The translations under genes and the position numbers were made by a program. Of a DNA stretch of 64,000 nucleotides, positions 25,036-33,396 are shown in pieces. Source of the DNA: Flavobacterium marginilacus (lineage in GTDB: Bacteria; Bacteroidota; Bacteroidia; Flavobacteriales; Flavobacteriaceae); assembly GCF_026870155.1 (NCBI RefSeq), contig NZ_CP113975.1, positions 744,001 to 808,000 of the forward strand, given 5' to 3'. Position 1 is the first letter of the stretch. The number at the start of each line of letters is the position of its first letter. The notes under the pieces are model-generated. The model was given only the letters and a program-made list of their open reading frames with translations. It had not been told where the DNA came from and ran no database searches.

Positions 25036-25593
25036 ATGGCACACAATACTTTCATAAATAAAAAACTTGTTTTCAATAAAGTTTATGAACAAAATTGGAA
25101 AGCGCTGTATGTTTTTGCTTTTAATATTATGAAGGATAAACAATCGGCTGAAGATATTATTCAAGAGATATTTATCGATTTTTGGCTGCGAATGAATGAA
25201 ACTGATATACAAAATTTTACCGCTTATTTATTTCAGGCTGTTAGAAATCAGTGTGCAAAAAAGCTTAAGTCCAAAAAATTAACAGCTTTTGAGCTAGAGA
25301 TTTTTGAAGAAGTGTTACAGTTAATTGAAGAAGAACCAGCCATTGAACTTTCAAAAGAACTATTAATCGAGGAAGTGAAACAAAAGGCTTGTGAAATTTT
25401 ACCTAAAAAATGCCTTGATATTTTTACGCTTAGATTTTATGATAATATGACCATTAAAGAAATTGCGGAACAAAAGAATTTATCGATCAGTACTGTTGAA
25501 AATCAGATAAATAAAGCTCTTAAATTATTGAAGGCTGGGGATAATTACCGCATTAAATTATTAGGCCTGCTTATTGTCTGTTCTTCGCTGTAA
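25036..25593 (+). CDS. ECF RNA polymerase sigma factor
   Basis: The protein has 185 residues from the ATG at 25036; a TTG two codons upstream is an alternative. Sigma region 2 is seen as 'LYVFAFNIMKDKQSAEDIIQEIFIDFWLR' and region 4 as 'LDIFTLRFYDNMTIKEIAEQKNLSISTVENQINKALKLL', with regions 1 and 3 missing as usual for ECF factors. The FecR-type gene follows 118 bases later, then SusC with an STN domain, so this is the cytoplasmic end of a trans-envelope signalling chain that should switch on the SusC/SusD genes. Confidence 0.92.
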   Translation: MAHNTFINKKLVFNKVYEQNWKALYVFAFNIMKDKQSAEDIIQEIFIDFWLRMNETDIQNFTAYLFQAVRNQCAKKLKSKKLTAFELEIFEEVLQLIEEEPAIELSKELLIEEVKQKACEILPKKCLDIFTLRFYDNMTIKEIAEQKNLSISTVENQINKALKLLKAGDNYRIKLLGLLIVCSSL

Positions 25594-25711
25594 TCTCTTT
25601 TGCTGTTTTTTGTTAAGAATGTTAACAAATTGTAATCCTTATTATATTTTATAGGTGCTAGCTCCTTTTCGTGTACTATACTAATAAAGAACTTATTTTA
25701 AAATAGTACAC

Positions 25712-26653
25712 ATGGGTAAACAATACAGGCATCTTTTTAAAAGATACAGCGAAGGCAAATCTTCAGAAAAAGAAGCAAGAGCGGTAAATACTTATTTTTC
25801 CAAAATACAAGAGTATGGTATTAAGGAATCCAATATTGATACTGATGCTGTGGGACAGCGTATCCTATTTAGAATTGAAAAAAAATTAGGACAAAAAAAG
25901 ATGACCAATTTTTACAGAATGATTGCATCTGTAGCAGCTATTATTCTTTTGGGAACTTTGTGGCTTACTTTCAATTCTGTTTTTAATACCAACCACTATA
26001 TTACTGTTGCTGCCAAATTTGGTGAACAAAAAAAAATGATGCTGCCCGATTCGTCAATTGTTTACTTAAATTCTGGGAGCAGTATTATCTATCCTGAACA
26101 TTTCGGAGAAAATTCAAGAGCTGTCAGCTTGAAAGGAGAAGCTTACTTTGAGGTAATGCATAAAGAAAAACATCCCTTTATAATTTCATCCAATCATTTT
26201 AAAACTCAGGTTTTAGGAACTCGATTTATCGTAACAAATTACGAAAAAGGGATTCCTTCGGTAACGGTAGTGTCTGGAAAGGTTCAGGTTACAGATCTGC
26301 ATTCTTCAAATTCAGAGATTATTACTAAAAATCAAAGGGTTATTTATGATGATAAGACAGGTTCTTTAGTTAGATACAATACTATAGAATCTTCAGATTA
26401 TTTGGCATGGAAAGACGGCAGGGTCTTTTTTGATCATGCCAATATAGATCAAGTACTGCTGACACTTCAAAGAAAGTACAATGTTGTTTTAAAACTAGAT
26501 TCACCTCTTTATCAGTGCAATACCATTAGTGGTAATTTCTCTGGAAATAATATAGAAAAAATCTTAAATGCTATTCGTTTCATTAACGATATGGATTTTG
26601 TTATAACCAAAAAGGACACTATAAATATAAGACTTAAACCCTGTAAAAACTGA
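25712..26653 (+). CDS. FecR-type anti-sigma factor
   Basis: The 313-residue protein has a cytoplasmic N-terminal part (1-70), one membrane span ('MIASVAAIILLGTLWLTF', about 72-90), and a periplasmic FecR domain ('VAAKFGEQKKMMLPDSSIVYLNSGSSIIYPEHF', 'GEAYFEVMHKEKHPFII', 'VLGTRFIVTNY'). The C-terminal DUF4974-like part ends 'DFVITKKDTINIRLKP'. FecR proteins hold their ECF sigma factor and release it when the STN domain of the partner receptor signals substrate binding. Gene order sigma-FecR-SusC(STN) is the classical one. Confidence 0.92.
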   Translation: MGKQYRHLFKRYSEGKSSEKEARAVNTYFSKIQEYGIKESNIDTDAVGQRILFRIEKKLGQKKMTNFYRMIASVAAIILLGTLWLTFNSVFNTNHYITVAAKFGEQKKMMLPDSSIVYLNSGSSIIYPEHFGENSRAVSLKGEAYFEVMHKEKHPFIISSNHFKTQVLGTRFIVTNYEKGIPSVTVVSGKVQVTDLHSSNSEIITKNQRVIYDDKTGSLVRYNTIESSDYLAWKDGRVFFDHANIDQVLLTLQRKYNVVLKLDSPLYQCNTISGNFSGNNIEKILNAIRFINDMDFVITKKDTINIRLKPCKN

Positions 26654-26698
26654 TGCCTATGAAAAGATGAAATATTACTTAACTATGTAAAGACAAAA

Positions 26699-26731
26699 AA
26701 CCCGAACATGGCGGCCACCAATTATCGGGTT
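26699..26731 (+). promoter_or_regulatory. Leader hairpin before susC (STN type)
   Basis: AACCCGA (26699-26705) pairs with TCGGGTT (26725-26731) in the gap between the anti-sigma gene and the receptor gene. There is no T-run, so it is more likely an mRNA processing or stability structure than a terminator. Confidence 0.4.
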
Positions 26732-26775
26732 GTATTAATTGAAAATAATTAACATAAAACAAATATATTCAAATT

Positions 26776-29700
26776 ATGTATCTTGTAACAAAAAAAAATA
26801 ACAATAAAAAGAAGGTCTTATTCTTTTTATTGGCTGCTTTATTGACACAGCTGACATTTGCGGAAGCAATTAAATCGCAAAGTACAGAATCTACCCCTGT
26901 ATCAGTTTCAAAAAATGTTTATGAGCTTAAATCATTGTTTAAGGCTATTGAAAGTCAAACTGATTATTCTCTTCTATATACAGATGAAGTAGCAGAACTA
27001 AAAACGCAGACTCCTGTAAGTTCTGGGACACACACATTAGCAGTATTGCTTAAAGAGGCAGCGGCTAAGTTCAAAGTTGTTTATCAAATAAATGATGGTT
27101 TAATTACTTTTAAGCCAAATACTTCCATTAGAGATAAAACAATGCCTGTTTTAGCAAAACAGATAAAAATTTCAGGTAAGGTTACCGATAATTCAGGCAA
27201 GCCAATCCCAGGAGCTTCAATCCTTGTTGAAGGAACATCGTTTGGAGTTCAAACTGATTTTGATGGCAGTTATATTATTGAGGCAGAAGAAGGCCAAATT
27301 CTCGTTTTCTCTTGTATAGGATTTAAAACGATTAAAAAAACGGTTGGACAGGAAAATAAAATCAATGTAATTCTTACCGAAGAAGCAGAAATGCTAAAGG
27401 AATTGGTAATAACGGCATTGGGTATCAAAAGAGAAGAAAAAGCACTTGGTTATGCTATGCAAAAAGTACAGGGTTCTTCTGTTCAAACGGTCAAAGGGAT
27501 TGACGTTGCGACTTCTTTAACAGGAAGGGTTGCTGGTTTACTGGTAAAAAACAGCACTGAGTTTGCCGAAGCTCCAACAGTAGAGCTGCGTGGAGAAAAT
27601 GCATTATTAGTTATAGACGGTGTGCCGTATGGAAATATGACGCTTAGAGATATTCCTGCTGATGATATAGAAAGTTTGAACGTGCTTAAGGGCGCAACCG
27701 CCTCGGCTCTATACGGTTATAGAGGCGCAAGTGGAGCAATTGTAGTAACAACAAAAAAAGGCAGAGATAAGAAGGGACTTGCAGTTTCTGTAAACAGCAG
27801 TACAATGTTCACTGCTGGTTACTTAGCTATTCCTAAAACGCAAACTGTTTTTGGAAGACAGATAGATGCAGTCACTAATATTTATAAAGGAACTGGCTCT
27901 TGGGGTGTACCAATGGAGGGGCAGAATGTTATCCAGTGGGATCCCATTAGTAAAGCAAATAAGCAGATGCCATATCTTGCGACCGGAAAGGATAATTTTA
28001 AGAATTTCTTAGAACAGGGCTATATTCTTAATAATAATTTTAGCTTAACCCAGCAAGGCGAACATGGCAGTATACGATCTTCTGCTACTTGGGTATCCAA
28101 TAAAGGACAGTATCCTAATTCTCAATATGATAAATACACTTATACTTTGGGCGGTGATATAGATATGGATAAGTTCAAATTATCATCTTCAGTATCCATA
28201 AACAAGCAGACTTCGCCTAATATTGGATTTAATGGTTACAAAGGTTATGACCCAATGTACAGCATACTGATTTGGTCTTCTCCAGATTATGATTTAAGAG
28301 ATTACAAAGATTATTGGCTTGTGAAAAATGAAACACAAAATAATAGTTATACAGGTACAAATAACAATCCTTATTTTGACAGATATGAAAGGCTGCATAG
28401 TATTGATCGTCAGGTTTTCAACGGTTTTGTTTCGGGAACTTATGAATTGGTACCAGGATTGAATGCTGTTTTAAGAACAGGTTTTGATACTTACAATAAT
28501 AAGCAGGTTATACGTATATCTAGAGGATCACTTCAAGGAGCTGGTAATTCTACTGTTATTTTAAACGGTTCTGAGATTTGGGGAGAATCGCTAAAAGGTT
28601 CGTACAATGAAGGTATGGGAAGTGGTTATAGTTCAAACACCGATTTTATTTTGACCGGAAATAAAAAAATTAAGGACTTTGATATTGAGAGCCTCTTTGG
28701 AGGGACTATTTATTATACCGAAGATCAAGGTATTGAAGCCAGAACCCAAGGTGGTCTTACTATCCCAGGTTTTTATTCATTAAAATCGTCAGTTACTAGT
28801 GCCCTTGTAAATTCGACAATTTACAAGAGACAAGTTAATAGTTTGTACGGAAGACTTGCGGGATCATGGAAAAGTATACTGTTTCTTGAAGGTACTTTAA
28901 GAAACGACTGGAGTTCAACTTTGCCAAAATCTACACGTTCATACCTATACCCGTCTATATCCAGCAGTTTTATGGTTTCTGAAATTTTACCAAAATACGA
29001 TTGGTTGTCTCTTTGGAAATTTCGTGGTTCTTGGACATCGTCAAAGACACCAGCAGGTGTTTACGATTCCAATTCGGTATACAACATAACAACAAATGCC
29101 TGGGGTAGTTCTAATTCTGCCTCATATCCAGATACAGTAAGAGGAAATGAAGTAGCACCAGAGTCTTCAAGTACTTGGGAAGTGGGTACAGCTGCAAATC
29201 TGTTCAAAAAGCGGGCTTCCTTAGATTTTACCTTTTATTCCAAAAGAATGTTTGACTTTTTGAAAGCGACAAGTGTAAGCAGTGCATCTGGTTTTAGCTC
29301 CAATTATACTAACATAAACGAAGAAATTACCCGAAGAGGTTTTGAACTTACACTAAGTGTCACACCTGTAAAAACTACAGACTGGCAATGGGATCTAACG
29401 GCCAATTGGTCTAAATACGCACGTTATTATACAAAATTAGATCCGCAGTTTTCTGCTGATAAGCCTTGGGTAAAAGTAGGCAAGAGAGCAGATGCATTTG
29501 TTTTGAATGAATTCCTGAAAGATGGAAAAGGTAACATGATTTATGAAAACGGACTGCCTGTATACTCATCGTATGAATCAGTACATGGATACGCTGATCC
29601 AGATTGGATATGGGGTTTAACATCATCACTTCGATATAAAGACTTTACTTTAAACATTTCTATGGACGGCAGAGTTGGAGGTTTAGCCCAAACAACTACC

Positions 29701-30186
29701 GAAATGTATATGTGGCAATCTGGCAACCATCCTGATTCGGTAAACGATATTCGATATAAGGACGCTACTACGGGTACAAGTAATTATTTGGGCGATGGAG
29801 TGAAAGTGGTTTCTGGGAATGTAATTTATAATTCTTATGGAGAGATAACCAGTGATACTCGTCAATATGCAGCCAACGATGTATATGTAACTTATGAAAA
29901 CTATGTTAAAAGAGTCCATAAAGGGAATGCTTGGGGTGGGACACCTTCTCCTTACGATACATACAGTACAACCTTCCTGAAACTAAGAGAACTTTCTTTA
30001 ACTTATAATGTTCCGCAGACGGCATGCCATTTTATTAGAGCTAAGAATGCTTCTATATCTGCTGTGGGGCAAAACTTATTTCTTTGGGCCAAAGATTTCA
30101 AATATTCAGACCCTGACGGAGGCTCTGATAATTTTAGCGATCCATCTCAACGATTTGTAGGCTGTAATGTTAAACTTGAATTTTAA
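26776..30186 (+). CDS. SusC-family TonB-dependent receptor with N-terminal STN signalling domain
   Basis: The 1136-residue protein has a signal region ('VLFFLLAALLTQLTFAEA'). An STN domain covers about 45-115 ('LKSLFKAIESQTDYSLLYTDEVAEL...LITFKP'). A carboxypeptidase-regulatory-like domain follows at about 130-205 ('SGKVTDNSGKPIPGASILVEG'), then the SusC box 'LKELVITALGIKREEKALGYAMQ', a plug, and a large barrel ending 'CNVKLEF'. The STN domain talks to the FecR anti-sigma factor encoded just upstream. It imports an unknown ligand together with the SusD-like partner 37 bases downstream. The neighbouring secreted phosphoesterase rather than glycosidases suggests a phosphate-containing or non-glycan substrate (inference). 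Confidence 0.95.
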   Translation: MYLVTKKNNNKKKVLFFLLAALLTQLTFAEAIKSQSTESTPVSVSKNVYELKSLFKAIESQTDYSLLYTDEVAELKTQTPVSSGTHTLAVLLKEAAAKFKVVYQINDGLITFKPNTSIRDKTMPVLAKQIKISGKVTDNSGKPIPGASILVEGTSFGVQTDFDGSYIIEAEEGQILVFSCIGFKTIKKTVGQENKINVILTEEAEMLKELVITALGIKREEKALGYAMQKVQGSSVQTVKGIDVATSLTGRVAGLLVKNSTEFAEAPTVELRGENALLVIDGVPYGNMTLRDIPADDIESLNVLKGATASALYGYRGASGAIVVTTKKGRDKKGLAVSVNSSTMFTAGYLAIPKTQTVFGRQIDAVTNIYKGTGSWGVPMEGQNVIQWDPISKANKQMPYLATGKDNFKNFLEQGYILNNNFSLTQQGEHGSIRSSATWVSNKGQYPNSQYDKYTYTLGGDIDMDKFKLSSSVSINKQTSPNIGFNGYKGYDPMYSILIWSSPDYDLRDYKDYWLVKNETQNNSYTGTNNNPYFDRYERLHSIDRQVFNGFVSGTYELVPGLNAVLRTGFDTYNNKQVIRISRGSLQGAGNSTVILNGSEIWGESLKGSYNEGMGSGYSSNTDFILTGNKKIKDFDIESLFGGTIYYTEDQGIEARTQGGLTIPGFYSLKSSVTSALVNSTIYKRQVNSLYGRLAGSWKSILFLEGTLRNDWSSTLPKSTRSYLYPSISSSFMVSEILPKYDWLSLWKFRGSWTSSKTPAGVYDSNSVYNITTNAWGSSNSASYPDTVRGNEVAPESSSTWEVGTAANLFKKRASLDFTFYSKRMFDFLKATSVSSASGFSSNYTNINEEITRRGFELTLSVTPVKTTDWQWDLTANWSKYARYYTKLDPQFSADKPWVKVGKRADAFVLNEFLKDGKGNMIYENGLPVYSSYESVHGYADPDWIWGLTSSLRYKDFTLNISMDGRVGGLAQTTTEMYMWQSGNHPDSVNDIRYKDATTGTSNYLGDGVKVVSGNVIYNSYGEITSDTRQYAANDVYVTYENYVKRVHKGNAWGGTPSPYDTYSTTFLKLRELSLTYNVPQTACHFIRAKNASISAVGQNLFLWAKDFKYSDPDGGSDNFSDPSQRFVGCNVKLEF

Positions 30187-30223
30187 ATTGATTAAAAGCA
30201 ACAAATAATTTAAAACTATAGAT

Positions 30224-31741
30224 ATGAAAAAAATTATCACCGCTATTGCAGGGATACTTATATTGGCAGGCTGCAGTAATTTTGATGAAATTAATACAAA
30301 CCCCAATACTCCAACTCAAGTAAGTGCTTCTTTGTTATGCACAAACATTATCCTGAGCATTGCTAAATATCAGGGTGCTGATTCGAAAGAATATATTTCT
30401 GAAAATGCCTTGCCAAAATATGTTGGTTATGCGAATGAAGGACAATTGGGAACCCAGTATAATTTTATAACAAATTCAAGCTTCAATAAGATGACAATTT
30501 TGCCGGATATTGATAAAATGCTGGAATTTGCGAAAGGGGATCCAGCAGAAAATTCATATAAAGGAGTCGCTCATTTTATACGGGCATATACTTTTTACCT
30601 GCTCACCATGAAAATGGGAGATATTCCATACAGTCAGGCTAACCAAGGAAGTCAGGGCAATTATAAACCGAAGTACGATCTGCAGAAAGATGTATTCATT
30701 GGCATTCTTAATGAATTAGAATTGGCAAATGCAGATTTTTCTAAAGGAGCTTCTTTTCAAGGAGATCCAACTGTCTTTCAAGGAGATCCAACTAAATGGA
30801 AAAGAGCCTGTAATGCATTTGAACTTAAGGTTCTAATGAGTTTAAGTGCTAAAGAAAACGATGTTGATTTAAAAATTAAACAAAGATTTTTAGCTATTGT
30901 TAATGACAATGTCTTACTGGAAAAAGCTTCTGATTATTTTGGTCTGGAGTACGGCAGCATAAATTCACATCCTTTATATAGTACTAACGATATGTTTACA
31001 GGAAGAACTCTTTTGAGTACAACAGTTGTTAAAAACCTTAAAGAATTGAAAGACAAGCGTCTTTTTTATTTTGGAGAACCTTCTGCTTCTCAGTTAATTG
31101 CCGGATATGCCTCTAATGATATGGAAGCATACATAGGCGTGAAAACATCATTAGACTATGGACTGATGAATGCCAATTATAGCAAAGGAAATTATTCTAA
31201 AATAAATTTAAGGTATCAGACAAAACAGAATAGTGAGCCGAGAAGAATGCTCACTTATGCCGAGCAAGAACTTATTCTGGCAGAAGCACGTATTAAGGGA
31301 TGGATAAGTACCGGCAGTGCACAGCAGTATTATGAAAATGGAGTTAGAGCGGCTCTAACAAATGTTATGAGCACAGATGCTTCCTTTGCCCACGGAAATC
31401 CAATTATGCAAAGTGATATTGATAACTATTTTGCAGGAAAAGCATCATTTGCTTCGGATAAAGACAGCCAGCTCAAACAAATCTGGCTGCAGCGTTACCT
31501 CCTTAATTTTTTAGTTGATGCTGAAACGGCTTATTTTGAATATAGAAGAACAAAATATCCTGACTTTGAAATTGATCCAGTTACCAATCTAAATGTTAAG
31601 AGTCCTGCTGATTTACCAGTAAGATATTTATATCCATCTTCGGAGTTGAATTATAATAGTCAAAATTTGAATGAAGCTTTGAACAGACAGTATGGTGGTT
31701 ATGACGAAATTAATAAAAAGATGTGGCTGTTAGCTGATTAG
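30224..31741 (+). CDS. SusD/RagB-like lipoprotein
   Basis: The 505-residue protein has a lipoprotein signal ('AGILILAGC', Cys near residue 17) followed by 'SNFDEINTNPNTPTQV', typical of the SusD-like/SusD_2 group. 'YKGVAHFIRAYTFYLLTMKMGDIPYSQA' marks the TPR-like part. The conserved 'GDPTKWKRACNAFELKVLMSLS' is preceded by a duplicated heptapeptide (see findings). The C-terminus 'RYLYPSSELNYN...LNRQYGGYDEINKKMWLL' is typical of the family. It is the surface partner of the upstream SusC. Confidence 0.92.
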   Translation: MKKIITAIAGILILAGCSNFDEINTNPNTPTQVSASLLCTNIILSIAKYQGADSKEYISENALPKYVGYANEGQLGTQYNFITNSSFNKMTILPDIDKMLEFAKGDPAENSYKGVAHFIRAYTFYLLTMKMGDIPYSQANQGSQGNYKPKYDLQKDVFIGILNELELANADFSKGASFQGDPTVFQGDPTKWKRACNAFELKVLMSLSAKENDVDLKIKQRFLAIVNDNVLLEKASDYFGLEYGSINSHPLYSTNDMFTGRTLLSTTVVKNLKELKDKRLFYFGEPSASQLIAGYASNDMEAYIGVKTSLDYGLMNANYSKGNYSKINLRYQTKQNSEPRRMLTYAEQELILAEARIKGWISTGSAQQYYENGVRAALTNVMSTDASFAHGNPIMQSDIDNYFAGKASFASDKDSQLKQIWLQRYLLNFLVDAETAYFEYRRTKYPDFEIDPVTNLNVKSPADLPVRYLYPSSELNYNSQNLNEALNRQYGGYDEINKKMWLLAD

Positions 31742-31778
31742 CAATAAGTTTTTTAAATCAATTAGTTAGTTTTTTTTG

Positions 31779-31811
31779 ACGCTGTTCTATTTATTTGGAG
31801 CAGCGTTTTTT
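31779..31811 (+). terminator. Terminator after the SusD-like gene
   Basis: The stem ACGCTGTTCT / GGAGCAGCGT (two G-U pairs) is followed by a T-run. The phosphoesterase gene 120 bases downstream is therefore expressed through readthrough or its own promoter. Confidence 0.7.
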
Positions 31812-31931
31812 AAAATATTAAAAAGGATTTTCTTGATGAGCATTTTTTTGGAAGTGCCTATTGAGATTGTTTAAAGGAAAAATAATTTTAAAATATTGAA
31901 AATCAATCGAAGTAACCATAAAACTAAGAAC

Positions 31932-32765
31932 ATGAAAAAAATAAAATGGCTGGTATTACTCATTTGGGCATTTCAGATTAATGCTCAGAACATAAAGATG
32001 ATGACTTATAATGTTCGTCTGGATTTAGCAAGTGATAGGGAGAATGACTGGACACACCGAAAGGATTTTTTTACTGCCCAGATTCAGTTTTATGACCCAG
32101 ATATTTTTGGGGTTCAGGAAGCGTTACCAAATCAGGTAAATGATATTGCAGCAGCTCTTCGTCAATATAATTTTGTCGGTATAGGAAGAGATGGTGTTGA
32201 AAAAGGGGAGTCATCAAATATTTTTTACAAGCATAAGCGTTTTAAAATGCTATCGAGCAATACTTTTTGGCTCTCGGAAACGCCCAACGAAATTTCAAAA
32301 GGCTGGGATGCCGCTTATGCAAGAGTGTGTACCTATGCTTTATTTAAGGAATTGAAAACTAAACAGCTTTTTTGGGTCTTTAATACTCACTTAGATCATA
32401 TTGGAGTTCAGGCGAAAACAAATGGAATAAAGCTTATTCTTTCAAAAATAAAAGAGTTAGACAAAAAAATATATCCAGTAGTTTTTATGGGAGATCTTAA
32501 TTCTGAACCCGCATCTGAAGTAATTTCAATTTTAAAACAGGAGATGAAAGACACCCGCGATCTTTCCGAGGTAAAAGCTTTTGGACCTTCTGGCACATTT
32601 AATGGTTTTAAGCACAATGAACCAGTAACCGTTTTACTGGATTATATTTTTATATCCGATGACAGCAAATTAAAAGTGAAAAAATTTGCTGTTTTAAGTG
32701 ACTCAAAAGATCTAAAATATCCATCAGATCACTTGCCCGTTTATATTGAGCTGGATTATAAATAG
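31932..32765 (+). CDS. Secreted endonuclease/exonuclease/phosphatase (EEP) family protein
   Basis: The protein has 277 residues from the ATG at 31932, chosen because it begins the signal peptide 'IKWLVLLIWAFQINAQ'. EEP-fold landmarks follow: 'IKMMTYNVRLD', 'DIFGVQEALPNQV', 'NTHLDHIGVQAK', 'VFMGDLNSEPASE' and the C-terminal 'SDHLPVYIEL'. These carry the metal-binding Asn/Glu/Asp and catalytic His residues of the DNase I/inositol-polyphosphatase/sphingomyelinase superfamily. Being exported and next to a SusC/SusD pair, it probably releases phosphate or a headgroup from an outside phosphodiester or phosphomonoester. The coding sequence ends exactly where a transposase relic begins. Confidence 0.85.
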   Translation: MKKIKWLVLLIWAFQINAQNIKMMTYNVRLDLASDRENDWTHRKDFFTAQIQFYDPDIFGVQEALPNQVNDIAAALRQYNFVGIGRDGVEKGESSNIFYKHKRFKMLSSNTFWLSETPNEISKGWDAAYARVCTYALFKELKTKQLFWVFNTHLDHIGVQAKTNGIKLILSKIKELDKKIYPVVFMGDLNSEPASEVISILKQEMKDTRDLSEVKAFGPSGTFNGFKHNEPVTVLLDYIFISDDSKLKVKKFAVLSDSKDLKYPSDHLPVYIELDYK

Positions 32766-32920
32766 GCTAAAAAATTTTGATAACAGAAGTACTAATGCTT
32801 CGGCAGAATCTTTCAATGCCAAAATAAAAGCTTTTAGATCTCAGTTGAGAGGTGTAAGAAATGTAGAATTTTTCCTTTTAGGCTCACTAATATTTATGCT
32901 TAATTTTTTACTGCTCCACA
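32766..32920 (+). pseudogene. C-terminal remnant of an ISAon1-type transposase
   Basis: The frame reads 'NFDNRSTNASAESFNAKIKA' and continues 'FRSQLRGVRNVEFFLL', nearly the same as the C-terminus of the intact transposase at 48230-48360. Homology begins right after the phosphoesterase stop and fades near 32920. The rest of the element is missing. An open frame continuing to 33117 is degenerate, Phe/Leu-rich and not considered a gene. Confidence 0.85.
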
Positions 32921-33396
32921 GATTTACTGCTATATATTCTTGCTTTCGTTTTATAAAAAATATTTTAGATGTTTTTTTAAATTATTTTGACACTCATCAA
33001 AATTTTAATCGATTAAAACTTTGTCTTAGTATATCAAAACAGCCCATACTTCTACTTTATTATTTAATCCCAACCTTTAATTATTCCTTTGAAGAAAACA
33101 AGGAAATAAATATATAACTCAAATGTCATATTAGAATATATACCTCAACATTATTCATTAAATAATACCAATACGACTTATTAAACACAACTACTTTTAG
33201 TAACACAAAACGAATTCTTTATTATCAAAGCTAAAAAAGATTTTCTCTTTTTGAAGCTTAGCCCCAGACAATTTATTAAAAAAATGAGTTGTGCTAAATA
33301 CATAGTATGCTTCCGAAAAAGATAAAAACATCTGGTAGCTGTTATAGGCAAAGTAATAAATGAAGAAGTAGGAAGGTTACTGGGAGCCAAATCAAT
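32921..33396. other. Intergenic region upstream of the sprA-like gene
   Basis: There is no convincing gene in this 476-base stretch, which probably includes more decayed insertion-sequence DNA. No clear promoter match was found. The genes that I would expect upstream of sprA in flavobacteria (such as ruvA) are absent. Confidence 0.45.

Noticed and set aside
32746..33117. 123-residue open frame overlapping the phosphoesterase gene end
   Set aside because: Its first third is a transposase relic and the remainder is degenerate Phe/Leu-rich sequence; not a real gene.
33181..33390. Minus-strand open frame of 69 residues before sprA
   Set aside because: No start context, no family and low-complexity composition; treated as chance.
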